A DNA stretch of 56,629 bases from Robinsoniella peoriensis (GCF_000797495.1 NZ_JTGN01000025.1:73-56701); one strand, 5' to 3'. Shown: positions 25,781 to 35,147, counted from the first letter of the stretch. Program-made: numbers and translations. Notes: generated by a model from the letters alone, not told the origin.

Positions 25781-26347
25781 ATGGATTACGAAAATTACAA
25801 TAATCAGGGGACTCCCCCTAATAATTACGGTACCCCGCCAAATAATTACGGACAGAACCCTCCGCCCGGTAATTACGGCCCCGGTCCCGAGTCAAATTCA
25901 TTTTCAACTGCAGCTATGATTCTGGGAATTATATCCCTGGTGACATCCTGCTGCCTGTATATTTCCATTCCGGTAGGCGCGATAGGCATTATTCTAGCCT
26001 TACTGTCGAAAGGCAGCTCAACCCGTATGGATTCCCGGAGTAAGACGGGACTTGGAATATCCATTGCCGGAATCGGCATCAGTGTTTTTATGATCATTGC
26101 CGTTTTGGTGAGCAACACTTATATGGGAAATACAACCTTCGAAAAGATGTATCAGGATTATTTAGATTATTATGGATATGATAGTTCATCCGATGGTTCT
26201 TCCGGCGGCTCTTCCCAGCAGCCAGACCAGAATTCACAGGACCTGGAAGACTATTTTAATAAATATTTCAACGGCGGCGACAACATGCCGAAGATCAAAG
26301 AAAATCCCAAATCCAGTGTAACACCGGTTCCCAATGATGCCATATAA
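25781..26347 (+). CDS. DUF4190-like membrane protein with NNYG repeats
   Basis: 188 residues from ATG 25781 (GAAGGAGCG upstream). The N-terminal tail is repetitive (NNYGTPPNNYG, then PPPGNYGPGP). Two membrane segments follow (about residues 44-72 and 90-112) around a GAIGIILALLSKGSS turn, as in DUF4190 proteins, and a charged, Ser/Gly-rich C-terminal tail. The function is unknown. A weakly similar two-TM architecture is common near secretion and cell-envelope genes in Lachnospiraceae. It is convergent with the DUF2752 gene. Confidence 0.8.
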   Translation: MDYENYNNQGTPPNNYGTPPNNYGQNPPPGNYGPGPESNSFSTAAMILGIISLVTSCCLYISIPVGAIGIILALLSKGSSTRMDSRSKTGLGISIAGIGISVFMIIAVLVSNTYMGNTTFEKMYQDYLDYYGYDSSSDGSSGGSSQQPDQNSQDLEDYFNKYFNGGDNMPKIKENPKSSVTPVPNDAI

Positions 26348-26366
26348 GCATTTCTGGTTTATGGGA

Positions 26367-26792
26367 CTACGGAATCATTGGATATTTCCAAATGATCAGG
26401 ACTGCATTTTTTATTAGAAAGTTCAGTATTATAATGATTACCGCAATATGGATATACCTGTCTCTGTAGAACATGCCAATTTTGCACCGTCCTTTTGAGA
26501 GGATTTCAATGGTATTTGAAATCATGAACCACAGGTATATTACCACACCATACACCGCCACCGGATGGTAATACAAGGATTTTAGGAAATGGCCTTCCAT
26601 TAAGAAAGAGAATGCGCGGGTTCCTCCGCATCCGGGGCAATACAGCCCTGTATATTTATGTACCAGGCAGGGCAGTAAAAAGGCTCCCAACTGTATGTGA
26701 AATGCTTTTACCAGGATAGTCAGAATACTTCCCAGTATCAAAAATATCCAGCCGATTTTATATAAACTTTTTCTTTCGCTTTCCTTCTTCAA
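26367..26792 (-). CDS. DUF2752 membrane protein
   Basis: 141 residues starting with TTG at 26792, preceded by a strong CTGGAGG seven bases upstream. The DUF2752 hallmark LYCPGCGGTRAFSFL lies near residues 50-64, with hydrophobic segments on both sides (three in total). The family's role is not established; the CPGCG motif suggests metal binding. It ends 20 bp from the convergent DUF4190-like gene; no terminator is obvious between them. Confidence 0.82.
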   Translation of the reverse strand: MKKESERKSLYKIGWIFLILGSILTILVKAFHIQLGAFLLPCLVHKYTGLYCPGCGGTRAFSFLMEGHFLKSLYYHPVAVYGVVIYLWFMISNTIEILSKGRCKIGMFYRDRYIHIAVIIIILNFLIKNAVLIIWKYPMIP

Positions 26793-26948
26793 GGTAATAC
26801 CTCCAGTCTAGGGCATATATGAAAAATGCTCTGAACATTGTATAAGTAAGTTTTGCTGTACCAGTATAACATAGGACTGCTAAAGTTGCAAAATTTTGCA
26901 TCCGTACTGCTGCGATTTGACAAATATATTCAGATAGGAGTATACAAA

Positions 26949-27677
26949 ATGAAACGTTCATCATCAGAACTAAAAAGTATAGCAAAAGGGAAGCTCCTTG
27001 GCAATTATTCCGTACCAATGGGCGCCGTGATTATTTTCTTTGTTATCACTTTTATAATTACTTTTTTCAGCACTTTTACTTTATTAAGAACCTTTACTAC
27101 ATCCGGGCTCATTGTCAGTTACCTGTGCGAATTTATTGTTTCGATCCTTTTAGGCGTTCTTTCTGCCGGAATGTCCAGCCTGTTTTTAAATCTCTGCCGA
27201 AATAAAGAATATAAAATCGGGGATATCCTGTACGGGTTCCGGAATTATCCGGACCATGTGATTGCAATTCTAATTCTTTTATTTCTCATGGTATTGGCAT
27301 GTTTCCTGCCTGTAATCTTATTGGCAGTGTTAAGCAAGGCTCTGGATCTTCTGGTTCTGGACCTGCTGCTGATCCTGTTTGAGGTTATCGGCGTAGTTGC
27401 ATCAATTTTTTTAATGCTGTCTTATTCTCAGGCAGTATATTTATACATTGACGATCCGCATATGAAAGTAATGGATGCTCTCCGGGAAAGTAAGGAAATG
27501 ATGCGTGGAAACAAAGGCCGCCTGTTTTACCTGATCATCAGTTTCATCGGTCTTCTGCTGCTCAGTGTCCTTTCCTGTTATATCGGACTCCTTTGGATTG
27601 CTCCATATATGAATACAACACTCACTTTATTTTATATGGATCTGCGGGGTGAACTGCCTCCGGCTGCAATGAATTAA
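26949..27677 (+). CDS. DUF975 family integral membrane protein
   Basis: 242 residues from ATG 26949 (GATAGGAG upstream); the frame extends upstream without conservation. The start (SSSELKSIAKGKLLGNYSV) and the LRESKEMMRGNKGRLFYLIISF segment are typical of DUF975 proteins, with five to six membrane segments. The function is unknown. A strong bidirectional terminator follows directly. Confidence 0.85.
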   Translation: MKRSSSELKSIAKGKLLGNYSVPMGAVIIFFVITFIITFFSTFTLLRTFTTSGLIVSYLCEFIVSILLGVLSAGMSSLFLNLCRNKEYKIGDILYGFRNYPDHVIAILILLFLMVLACFLPVILLAVLSKALDLLVLDLLLILFEVIGVVASIFLMLSYSQAVYLYIDDPHMKVMDALRESKEMMRGNKGRLFYLIISFIGLLLLSVLSCYIGLLWIAPYMNTTLTLFYMDLRGELPPAAMN

Positions 27678-27683
27678 ACTTTT

Positions 27684-27728
27684 CAGACAAATAAAAAGAG
27701 CAGAAATTCTGCTCTTTTTATTTGTCTG
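27684..27728. terminator. Bidirectional terminator between DUF975 gene and lysC
   Basis: A 21-bp nearly perfect stem (CAGACAAATAAAAAGAGCAG on one side) with a two-base loop and T-runs inside both arms separates the convergent genes. Confidence 0.92.
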
Positions 27729-27754
27729 ATTTTATGTGCATCTATCTGATTCTT

Positions 27755-28966
27755 CTATATTTCAGACAGTCCAAATGCCTCATGGCAGGCACGGAGAGCT
27801 TTTTCACCATCCTCCTGGTCTACCAGTACAGTCACACGGATTTCTGATGTAGAAATCATGTTAATATTCACTCTGGCATTGTACAGCGCTTCGAACATTT
27901 TCGCAGCAACTCCGGGATTTGACATCATACCGGCACCTACAATTGACATCTTTGCCACTTCTTTCTGACAGGTAATTTCTTTTGCAGTAATACGGTTTTT
28001 ATTGTCCGTCAGAATTGCAATTGTCTCATCTGCTTCATCTTCATCTACCGTAAAACTGATATCCTTTGTTCCCTCACGTCCAATCGACTGCAGGATAATG
28101 TCTACGTTAATATGTTTCTTTGCCAATGTATCAAATAATTTGAAAGCAATACCTGGTTCGTCCTTTAACCCCATTACTGAAATTCTTGCAGCATTTTTAT
28201 CCAAAGCGACACCGCTTACCAACATTCTTTCCACGCTAACTTCCTCCTTAACCACAGTTCCTTCTGAATCATTTAAGCTTGAACGCACTACCAGGGTTAC
28301 TCCATATTTTTTCGCCATCTCTACGGAACGGTTATGAAGTACGCCGGCGCCCAGTGTTGCCAGGTCTAACATTTCATCGTATGTAATCTCTTTCATTTTT
28401 CTGGCATCTTTTACGATACGGGGATCTGCTGTGTACACGCCATCCACATCCGTATAGATCTCACATGTATCTGCATGCAGCACTGCTGCCAGCGCCACTG
28501 CCGTCGTGTCTGATCCACCACGTCCAAGAGTGGTATAATCATCATATTTGTTGATACCCTGAAAACCTGTGACGATTACAATCTTGCGGCTTTCCAATTC
28601 ATGTCTGATTCGTTCCGTATCAATGTTCTTGAGCCTGGCATTTCCATATGCCGATGTGGTTTTCATTCCTATCTGGAATGCATTTAAAGAAATTGCCGGA
28701 ACACCTAAAGCGTCCATCGCCATTGCCATAAGCGATACAGAAGTCTGCTCTCCTACGGTAAGAAGCATATCCATTTCTCTTTTTGAAGCTCTTGGATTAA
28801 TATCTTTCGCCTTGGCAAGCAATTCATCCGTTGTCTTACCCATAGCGGAAAGAACGACTACCACGTCATTCCCTTTTTGATGTTCTTCAATACATCTTCT
28901 TGCAACATTTAGAATTCTGTCTTTGCTGCCTACAGAAGTACCGCCAAATTTTTTTACTACTAACAT
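27755..28966 (-). CDS. lysC: Aspartate kinase
   Basis: 403 residues from ATG 28966 (GCAGGAG upstream; the frame to 28987 adds 7 residues). It phosphorylates aspartate, the first step to lysine, threonine and methionine. The kinase signature VVKKFGGTSVG is at the N-terminus, GRGGSDTTAVALA around residue 150, and two ACT domains in the C-terminal third (MGLKDEPGIAFKLF; SIVGAGMMSNPGVAAKMF) that bind feedback inhibitors. It is the last gene of a run with the ACT regulator, hom and the ApgM-like gene; no lysine riboswitch or T-box was seen before it. Confidence 0.94.
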   Translation of the reverse strand: MLVVKKFGGTSVGSKDRILNVARRCIEEHQKGNDVVVVLSAMGKTTDELLAKAKDINPRASKREMDMLLTVGEQTSVSLMAMAMDALGVPAISLNAFQIGMKTTSAYGNARLKNIDTERIRHELESRKIVIVTGFQGINKYDDYTTLGRGGSDTTAVALAAVLHADTCEIYTDVDGVYTADPRIVKDARKMKEITYDEMLDLATLGAGVLHNRSVEMAKKYGVTLVVRSSLNDSEGTVVKEEVSVERMLVSGVALDKNAARISVMGLKDEPGIAFKLFDTLAKKHINVDIILQSIGREGTKDISFTVDEDEADETIAILTDNKNRITAKEITCQKEVAKMSIVGAGMMSNPGVAAKMFEALYNARVNINMISTSEIRVTVLVDQEDGEKALRACHEAFGLSEI

Positions 28967-29038
28967 ATTTTTCTCCTGCGTCTTCATTTACTTTGGGCTT
29001 CCCCGGAAATACAAAACTCCCGGATATGCCATTTCGCT

Positions 29039-30238
29039 TTATTTAGAGAACAAATATTCCATCATCAGGTGCCCTTTGGCAATGTCGTTTCCACTATCCT
29101 TTGCTTCTGCCTCATTATAGTTCCATGTCTCATTTCCCGGTGCTGTACTGTCATACAGCAGATACGGCACAGGATCAGAAGTATGTGTACGTACGCAGAT
29201 CGGCGTCGGATGGTCAGGAAGTACCAGCATACGGTAATCTGCACCAGCTGCATCCATTTGTTCCTTTACGTATTTTATCACACGTTCATCTAAAAATTCA
29301 ATAGCCTGAACCTTTTTTTCTACACTTCCCTGATGGCCCATCTCGTCCGGTGCCTCTACATGTATATACACGAAGTCATAGCCGTCTTTTAACAGTGCAT
29401 CCGCTGCCGCCTGCGCCTTGCCTTCATAATTGGTGTGCAGGCCTCCGTTTGCGCCTTCAACCGTAATATTATCCATTTCTGCTCCTACTGCAATCCCTTT
29501 AAGCAAATCCACAGCGGAGATCATAACTCCCTTTTTATGGAATTTCTCTTCGAATGAGGATAACGCAGGTTTCGTTCCTGCCCCCCAGAACCAGCAGCTG
29601 TTCGCTGGATTTTTTCCCTGTTTCTTCCGTTCGATATTAATCGGGTGGTTCACCAGGATTTCATAACTCTTCTTCTGCATTTCGGCAAGTACGCGATCCT
29701 CCGGAAGATGCTTTCCGATTACCTGCCCCAGAACATCATGAGGCGGTGTTAACGCAACTACGTTCCCCTGATTCCAGATCAGACAATGGCGGTAACTGGT
29801 ACCAACATAGAATTTATAACGCTCATCTTCCAGTGCTTCCCGCACTGCATTCAATAACACTGCTGAATCTTCTGTACTGATTTCACCTGAGCTGTGATCA
29901 ATGATTGTCTTCTCTTCATAAGGCTCCTCTTCCGAAAGCGTTACCAGATTACAGCGGAGGGCTACATCCGTTGCCTGCATCGGCACACCGATGCTGAGCG
30001 CTTCCAAAGGAGATCTTCCTGTATAATATTCTTTTGGATCATATCCCATAACGGAAAGATTCGCGGTGTCACTTCCCGGGCTCATTCCCTGTGGAATTGT
30101 ATGGAGCATTCCTATCTCAGATACTTTAGCTAAAGCATCCATCACAGGAGTTTTTGCATATGCAAGCGGTGTTTTTCCGCCTAACTGATCAATCGGTTCA
30201 TCTGCCATTCCATCGCCTAAAACTACAATATATTTCAT
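29039..30238 (-). CDS. ApgM-family phosphotransferase, probable homoserine kinase
   Basis: 399 residues from ATG 30238. Member of the alkaline-phosphatase superfamily cofactor-independent phosphoglycerate mutase group (archaeal ApgM type): N-terminal metal site VVLGDGMADEP, nucleophile region SDTANLSVMGYDP, and C-terminal HVEAPDEMGHQG and LPDHPTP. It sits between hom and lysC, where a homoserine kinase is expected, and no GHMP-type thrB is in the window; a branch of this family has been proposed to replace homoserine kinase. The alternative is a true phosphoglycerate mutase. The leader carries repeat copy C. Confidence 0.85.
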   Translation of the reverse strand: MKYIVVLGDGMADEPIDQLGGKTPLAYAKTPVMDALAKVSEIGMLHTIPQGMSPGSDTANLSVMGYDPKEYYTGRSPLEALSIGVPMQATDVALRCNLVTLSEEEPYEEKTIIDHSSGEISTEDSAVLLNAVREALEDERYKFYVGTSYRHCLIWNQGNVVALTPPHDVLGQVIGKHLPEDRVLAEMQKKSYEILVNHPINIERKKQGKNPANSCWFWGAGTKPALSSFEEKFHKKGVMISAVDLLKGIAVGAEMDNITVEGANGGLHTNYEGKAQAAADALLKDGYDFVYIHVEAPDEMGHQGSVEKKVQAIEFLDERVIKYVKEQMDAAGADYRMLVLPDHPTPICVRTHTSDPVPYLLYDSTAPGNETWNYNEAEAKDSGNDIAKGHLMMEYLFSK

Positions 30239-30250
30239 ATTATCACCTAT

Positions 30251-30369
30251 TGCATACTGCAGGCAAACCTGCAATATTGCCGCACTTAAGCGTTTTTATT
30301 AACGCCCTTAACAGGCTGAAAGCATCATCGTGCGGGTTTCCTCTCTGCTTTTCTAATTTTCTTTCAGCC
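30251..30369 (-). repeat. Two-module leader repeat, copy C (before apgM-like gene)
   Basis: Coding-strand order: module 1 with 9-bp ends GGCTGAAAG/CTTTCAGCC (30361-30369 and 30314-30322) around 38 nt; a middle hairpin GCGTT/AACGC with TTAA arms (about 30286-30311); then GGCAAT, stem ATTGCAGG/CCTGCAGT with loop TTTG (30256-30275). The stem ends 17 nt before the start codon. Module 1 matches copy A in its ends and in the TGAAAGAAAATT stretch. Confidence 0.8.
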
Positions 30370-30491
30370 CGGCTAACCATATTTTGAATTTAAACAGCAA
30401 TACAGCCTTGCACCGGAGGCAGATGTCCTTTGGTATCCTTCCGCTTAGAAGGTACTTTCTGTTCATTTGCCGTCAATGCAACGCTGTAAGC

Positions 30492-31706
30492 TTATCTCAT
30501 TCTGATTCTATTAATAACAGTTCCAAGTTTCGCTGCCTTCGCACTGTATTCAGCTTCTGACAGAATCTCTGTGGTAAATCCAAATTCGCCTTCTACTCCC
30601 GAAACTATCACCGGTTTCACTGTTCCGAAAATTTCTTCGATCTTAGCAAGATCATCCTGTTGATTTCCTTTTACACGTACAAAGAATTTTCTCTGGGAAT
30701 TACTGATGTCGGTAAGTTCCAGCTTATGGCTGCTCCAGAATGACATAATACTTCTATGCAGATGCTTTGCTGCATCTACCACGTCAGATACTACTGCACT
30801 TGCTGTAGGCAGTTTTCCTGCACCGCTTCCATAGAACATTGCATCTCCCAATACGTTTCCATGTACAAATATTGCATTAAACACACCGTTAACGCTGAAC
30901 AGGGGATCCGTTGGTCCCAGCAATACCGGTGCTACCATAGCATAAAAGCTCTCTCCCACTTTTTTACTGAAAGCCAAAAGTTTAATAGTCTTGCCAAGGG
31001 CTTTTGCATATTTGATATCCGTTGCCGTGATTTTTGTGATACCTTCTGTGTAGATATCTTCAAAATCAACCTGTTTCCCGAATGCAAGAGAAGATAAAAT
31101 AGCTATTTTACGGCAGGCATCATGTCCTTCCACATCCGCTTCCGGATTGCGTTCTGCATAACCCATTTCCTGCGCTTCTTTTAATACATCTTCAAATTCA
31201 GAACCTTCTTCGATCATTTTTGTCAAAATAAAGTTGGTTGTTCCATTTAAAATTCCTGTAATTTCATCAATTTCATCTGCAGTAAGTGATGAATTTAACG
31301 GGCGGATAATCGGAATCCCCCCACCGCAGCTGGCTTCAAACAAAAAGTTTATATTGCGGTCTCTGGCAATATCCAAAAGTTCTGCACCGTGTTTTGCCAC
31401 TAATTCTTTATTGGAAGTACATACACTTTTTCCGCTTAATAGTGCTCTCTTTACAAATGTATACGCCGGTTCAACCCCACCCATAACTTCAACAATAATT
31501 TTGATTTCGGGGTCATTTACCACAACTTCATAATCATGTACGATTTTATCCTGGATCGGATCTCCCGGAAAATCCCTTAAATCAAGGACATATTTAATAT
31601 TAATCTCTTCTCCGGCTTTTTTATTGATGCTGCTGTGGTTGGTGTTGATAACCTCCACTACACCCGAACCTACTGTACCGTAACCTAACACTGCAATCTG
31701 AATCAT
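30492..31706 (-). CDS. hom: Homoserine dehydrogenase
   Basis: 404 residues. NAD(P)-binding loop GYGTVGSGV at residues 8-16, catalytic region around GILNGTTNFIL and PEADVEGHDACRKIAILSSLAF, and a short C-terminal ACT-like domain (VRVKGNQQDDLAKIEEIFG). It reduces aspartate semialdehyde to homoserine. AGGAGG lies upstream of ATG 31706. It follows the ACT-domain gene after about 50 nt and precedes the ApgM-like gene, separated by leader repeat C. Confidence 0.95.
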   Translation of the reverse strand: MIQIAVLGYGTVGSGVVEVINTNHSSINKKAGEEINIKYVLDLRDFPGDPIQDKIVHDYEVVVNDPEIKIIVEVMGGVEPAYTFVKRALLSGKSVCTSNKELVAKHGAELLDIARDRNINFLFEASCGGGIPIIRPLNSSLTADEIDEITGILNGTTNFILTKMIEEGSEFEDVLKEAQEMGYAERNPEADVEGHDACRKIAILSSLAFGKQVDFEDIYTEGITKITATDIKYAKALGKTIKLLAFSKKVGESFYAMVAPVLLGPTDPLFSVNGVFNAIFVHGNVLGDAMFYGSGAGKLPTASAVVSDVVDAAKHLHRSIMSFWSSHKLELTDISNSQRKFFVRVKGNQQDDLAKIEEIFGTVKPVIVSGVEGEFGFTTEILSEAEYSAKAAKLGTVINRIRMR

Positions 31707-31759
31707 TTTTTCCTCCTATCTGCATCGACCATGATGCTGTCAAACCATTTATATGTATG

Positions 31760-32203
31760 TTACTCTCTGCCTAATATTTTTAAATAGTGAACACCTATTT
31801 TATTCTCTATTTCTTCTACCATCTTGGATACATCGTCTGTAGTGGGTAAAATATCTACGCTTAAGGTAAGCGAAGCCACTCCGTTGATCGGGATACTCTG
31901 ATGGATCGTAAGAATGTTGGCACCGAACTGGGCAACTATTTTCAATACATCTGAAAGAAGACCCGGCTCATCATCCATCTGTATTACAAAGGTAATGGTC
32001 TTTCCTTTGGCATTATCGTGAAATGGAAATATATCATCTTTATATTTATAGAACGAACTTCTGCTAATGCCTACACGGTCTGTCGCCTCCTGAACCGTTT
32101 CCACACGTTCCGACTCTAATAACCGCTTCGCTTCCACTACCTTTAATAACACTTCCGGTACCGCCTTCTGCTTAACAACAAAATACTGACTTTTTTCCGA
32201 CAT
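31760..32203 (-). CDS. ACT-domain protein, PheB-like
   Basis: 147 residues: an N-terminal helix-turn-helix-like part (VQEATDRVGISRSSFYKYKDDIF) and a C-terminal ACT domain (TFVIQMDDEPGLLSDVLKIVAQFG). Members of this family (often labelled UPF0735 or PheB) are usually next to hom and are thought to sense an amino acid. It is the first gene of the aspartate-pathway run. ATG 32203 has GAGGAGG upstream. Confidence 0.88.
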   Translation of the reverse strand: MSEKSQYFVVKQKAVPEVLLKVVEAKRLLESERVETVQEATDRVGISRSSFYKYKDDIFPFHDNAKGKTITFVIQMDDEPGLLSDVLKIVAQFGANILTIHQSIPINGVASLTLSVDILPTTDDVSKMVEEIENKIGVHYLKILGRE

Positions 32204-32253
32204 TGGAACCTCCTCGTGTTTGCTTCACAAATACATTTGTATTCACAAGGAAG

Positions 32254-32282
32254 ATACTAACATATTTAGATTAGAAGTGCAA
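32254..32282 (-). promoter_or_regulatory. Promoter of the ACT-hom-apgM-lysC operon
   Basis: Minus strand: TTGCAC (complement of 32277-32282), 17-nt spacer, TAGTAT (complement of 32254-32259). Just downstream, AATACAAATGTATT (about 32229-32242) is a small palindrome that could be an operator. Confidence 0.75.
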
Positions 32283-32475
32283 TAGTTTTTTCTAATTTAC
32301 CCAAGAGCCTGTTTGAAAATGCTCCATGACAAATAGGGTAAACTTAGGAAGTTCGGTTTTCTAAGCATCACAAATTCTTCATACTTTTCTTCAGGTTAAT
32401 TTCAGCATTGGATTGTATGATTACAACGAGTGATTTGATACCTGTTCACTAACTGATACCAGAAAGGATGATTGT

Positions 32476-33285
32476 ATGAAAAATAAATTAATTGCCCTGT
32501 TATTATGCGTTACCGTTTCATGTACCCTGCTTGGAGGATGCCAGTCTTCTTTGGGCAATGCCCAGAATGATTCTTCCGGCAGCTCTTCAAACGTGGAAAC
32601 AGGTGCAGAAACTGCTGACAGCTCCCAGAGCGAAACCACAAGAGACGATAATGCCATAACCGGTCAGGTTACAGCCATAGATGGGAATACCATAACTCTT
32701 GCACTTGGAGAAAGAGCAGCCAGACCGGACGGCGATTCTACTCCGCCGGGAAATGGAGAAAAACCTTCTGAACCCACCAGCGGGGACGCTGTCCAAACAG
32801 AGGATAGTGATGGGACTGGCGGCACTCCTCCTTCCGGTGATAATGGCGGCTCTCCTCCCTCCGGCAATGGCGGGGGACCCGGCGGATTAACCCTTACCGG
32901 AGAAGAAAAGACAATTACCATAGATGAAAGTACAACGATTACCAAAGACAGTATGGGACAGAGCAGTGACGCAACCATTGATGATATCACGGACGGAACA
33001 ATTCTGACTGTCATCATGGATGGTGAAACCGTTGTTTCTGTTACCATCTCCGACTTCGGCGGGGGAAATGGCGGAGGGCGCGGAGGTAAAATGAATGACG
33101 TCACTGAAGAATCCACCGATCTGAACGGCTCCAAAACGGTTGATGGTACCGAAGAAACTTCTGATGGAGATACGGTATCTTCCAATACTGCCAACGAAAA
33201 TACCATTCTAGTTAAAAATGAAGGATCTTTCACGCTGGATAATGAAACGGGTCCAACGGAGGAAGTTCCTCCTAAAATATCCTAA
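32476..33285 (+). CDS. Low-complexity Gly/Ser/Thr/Asp-rich lipoprotein
   Basis: 269 residues. A lipoprotein signal ends LLGGC (Cys22). Two short beta-rich units are visible: ITGQVTAIDGNTITLAL near residue 61 and GLTLTGEEKTITIDESTTIT near 137, separated by PPSGDNGG-type linkers. The first unit resembles the repeat of DUF5666-type proteins. The C-terminal tail is acidic. Probably surface-attached; function unknown. It precedes the ABC-2 exporter in the same direction but a terminator lies between them. Confidence 0.8.
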   Translation: MKNKLIALLLCVTVSCTLLGGCQSSLGNAQNDSSGSSSNVETGAETADSSQSETTRDDNAITGQVTAIDGNTITLALGERAARPDGDSTPPGNGEKPSEPTSGDAVQTEDSDGTGGTPPSGDNGGSPPSGNGGGPGGLTLTGEEKTITIDESTTITKDSMGQSSDATIDDITDGTILTVIMDGETVVSVTISDFGGGNGGGRGGKMNDVTEESTDLNGSKTVDGTEETSDGDTVSSNTANENTILVKNEGSFTLDNETGPTEEVPPKIS

Positions 33286-33348
33286 AATAACCATATTCTT
33301 ACTTGACTTCATCCCATGTATAGTGCTAAAATAAATATCCTTTCTACC

Positions 33349-33376
33349 AAAAAGCAGCCGCTCACGACTGCTTTTT
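33349..33376 (+). terminator. Terminator after the lipoprotein gene
   Basis: AAAAAGCAG and CTGCTTTTT form a 9-bp stem with a 10-nt loop and end in a T-run. It isolates the lipoprotein gene from the exporter genes. Confidence 0.8.
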
Positions 33377-33522
33377 CTTAAAAGTAAATATTTACCACAA
33401 CGGGTTCCCTTGGCAAAATCCAAGGGGAAATGGGTCTGTCCCCCGGACTCTGTCGCTTGGCAAGATATTTGAAGTAACATATTAACTGTTGTTTCCAAAA
33501 TATTACTACCAGGAGGTTTACC

Positions 33523-34320
33523 ATGATTCAAGTGGAACACTTATGCAAGACCTTTCGGGTCGCAAATCGAAATGCTGGGCTGGCGTCTGCCCTGAAAGCT
33601 CTTTTTCACAGACAATACCGTGAAATCAAAGCGTTGAATGATATCTCATTTACAATCCCTGATGGCGAAATGGTGGGCTATATAGGCCCCAATGGTGCCG
33701 GCAAAAGCAGCACAATCAAAGTATTAAGCGGAATACTGACACCTGACAGCGGAACCTGTCTGATTAATGGACGTGTTCCATATCAGGAACGGACAGCACA
33801 TGTAAAAGAAATCGGAGTCGTTTTCGGACAACGCTCCCAGCTGTGGTGGGATGTTCCCGTCATTGATTCTTTTGAATTACTGAAAGACATCTACAAGATA
33901 CCGGAGAACATTTATCGAAAAATGAAAGATGAACTGGCTGCCCTTCTGAATCTTGAAGATATTATCAAAACCCCTACCAGACAGCTTTCCCTGGGGCAAA
34001 GAATGCGCTGTGAAATTGCCGCCTCCCTTTTACATAACCCCAAAATTTTGTTTTTGGACGAACCAACTATCGGGCTGGATGCAGTCTCTAAGATTGCCGT
34101 TCGCAATTTTATTCTAAATCTTAATAAAAACCATAATACAACAATTATTCTGACAACGCATGATATGCAGGATATTGAAGCCCTCACAAACCGCATTATG
34201 CTGATTGGCAAAGGACGTCTTCTAATGGATGGCTCTCTCCGGGAATTTAAGGACATGGCTTCCGAAAACGAGTCTCTGGACGAACTGGTTGCCCGACTCT
34301 ACCGGCAATATGAAATATAG
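33523..34320 (+). CDS. ABC-2 exporter ATP-binding protein
   Basis: 265 residues. Walker A GPNGAGKSS, signature LSLGQRMR, Walker B ILFLDEP and the H-loop THD are in order. The segment KALFHRQYREIKALNDISF places it in the group that pairs with DUF990-type permeases. AGGAGG precedes ATG 33523. The two permease genes follow with gaps of 10 and 13 nt. The substrate is unknown. Confidence 0.92.
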   Translation: MIQVEHLCKTFRVANRNAGLASALKALFHRQYREIKALNDISFTIPDGEMVGYIGPNGAGKSSTIKVLSGILTPDSGTCLINGRVPYQERTAHVKEIGVVFGQRSQLWWDVPVIDSFELLKDIYKIPENIYRKMKDELAALLNLEDIIKTPTRQLSLGQRMRCEIAASLLHNPKILFLDEPTIGLDAVSKIAVRNFILNLNKNHNTTIILTTHDMQDIEALTNRIMLIGKGRLLMDGSLREFKDMASENESLDELVARLYRQYEI

Positions 34321-34330
34321 GAGGTAATTC

Positions 34331-35134
34331 ATGAAACAATACCTCTCTTTTTTTCGGATGCGCTTTATTACCGGACTTCAGTACCGGACAGCCGCTTTGG
34401 CTGGTATCTCCACCCAGTTTATCTGGGGAGCCATGGAAATTCTTCTGTTTCAGGCATTCTATCAGGCTGATGCTGATGCCTTTCCCATGTCTTTTCAGGC
34501 TCTGACTTCTTATGTATGGCTGCAGCAGGCATTCTTGGCCCTGTATATGTTCTGGTTTTGGGACAATGATATTTTTGATTCTATTACCAACGGAAATGTA
34601 TCATATGAATTATGCCGTCCTGTGGACCTGTACACTATGTGGTTTACGAAAAATCTGGCATCTAGGCTTTCCAAAACAGTCCTGCGCTGCTTTCCCATAC
34701 TGGTTCTGGCGTTTATCCTGCCTGCTCCATATGGTATCCGGCTGCCTGCTGATCCGGTTACCGGACTGCTGTTTCTTTTATCCATGACACTTGGACTTGG
34801 CGTAGTCGTATCTCTTTCCATGGTCATATATACATTGGCATTTTATACGATATCTTCACAGGGGATTCGGATGATTACCACTTCCCTGGCTGAATTTCTC
34901 TCCGGAGCAGTAATCCCTCTGCCATTTTTACCGGAAAGAATTTCTTATATCGTAGAACTGCTACCCTTTGCTTCCATACAGAATGTTCCCCTGCGAATTT
35001 ACAGCGGAGACATTGCTGGAAGCTCTCTTGGCCGGGCCATTGCTTTACAGGTATTCTGGCTGATACTGTTAACCTCAGCCGGAAAGCTTCTAATGCACAG
35101 AGCATTAAAGCAGGTGGTTGTTCAGGGCGGTTGA
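34331..35134 (+). CDS. ABC-2 type permease (DUF990 family), first subunit
   Basis: 267 residues with about six hydrophobic segments and the family's conserved middle (VSYELCRPVDLYTMWFTKNLASRLSKT; key residues RP, W, R). It forms the exporter channel with the next permease and the ATPase upstream. AGGAGG lies before ATG 34331. Confidence 0.88.
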   Translation: MKQYLSFFRMRFITGLQYRTAALAGISTQFIWGAMEILLFQAFYQADADAFPMSFQALTSYVWLQQAFLALYMFWFWDNDIFDSITNGNVSYELCRPVDLYTMWFTKNLASRLSKTVLRCFPILVLAFILPAPYGIRLPADPVTGLLFLLSMTLGLGVVVSLSMVIYTLAFYTISSQGIRMITTSLAEFLSGAVIPLPFLPERISYIVELLPFASIQNVPLRIYSGDIAGSSLGRAIALQVFWLILLTSAGKLLMHRALKQVVVQGG

Positions 35135-35147
35135 AAGGAGCATTTAC

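Noticed and set aside
28967..32475. Lysine riboswitch or T-box controlling the aspartate-pathway genes
   Set aside because: I looked in the leader of the ACT gene and in front of lysC and found neither the T-box GGGTGGNACCGCG-type sequence nor a lysine-riboswitch core.
32664..33233. 189-aa minus-strand Pro/Ser-rich frame
   Set aside because: It mirrors the low-complexity lipoprotein gene; only the plus strand has a signal peptide and ribosome binding site.
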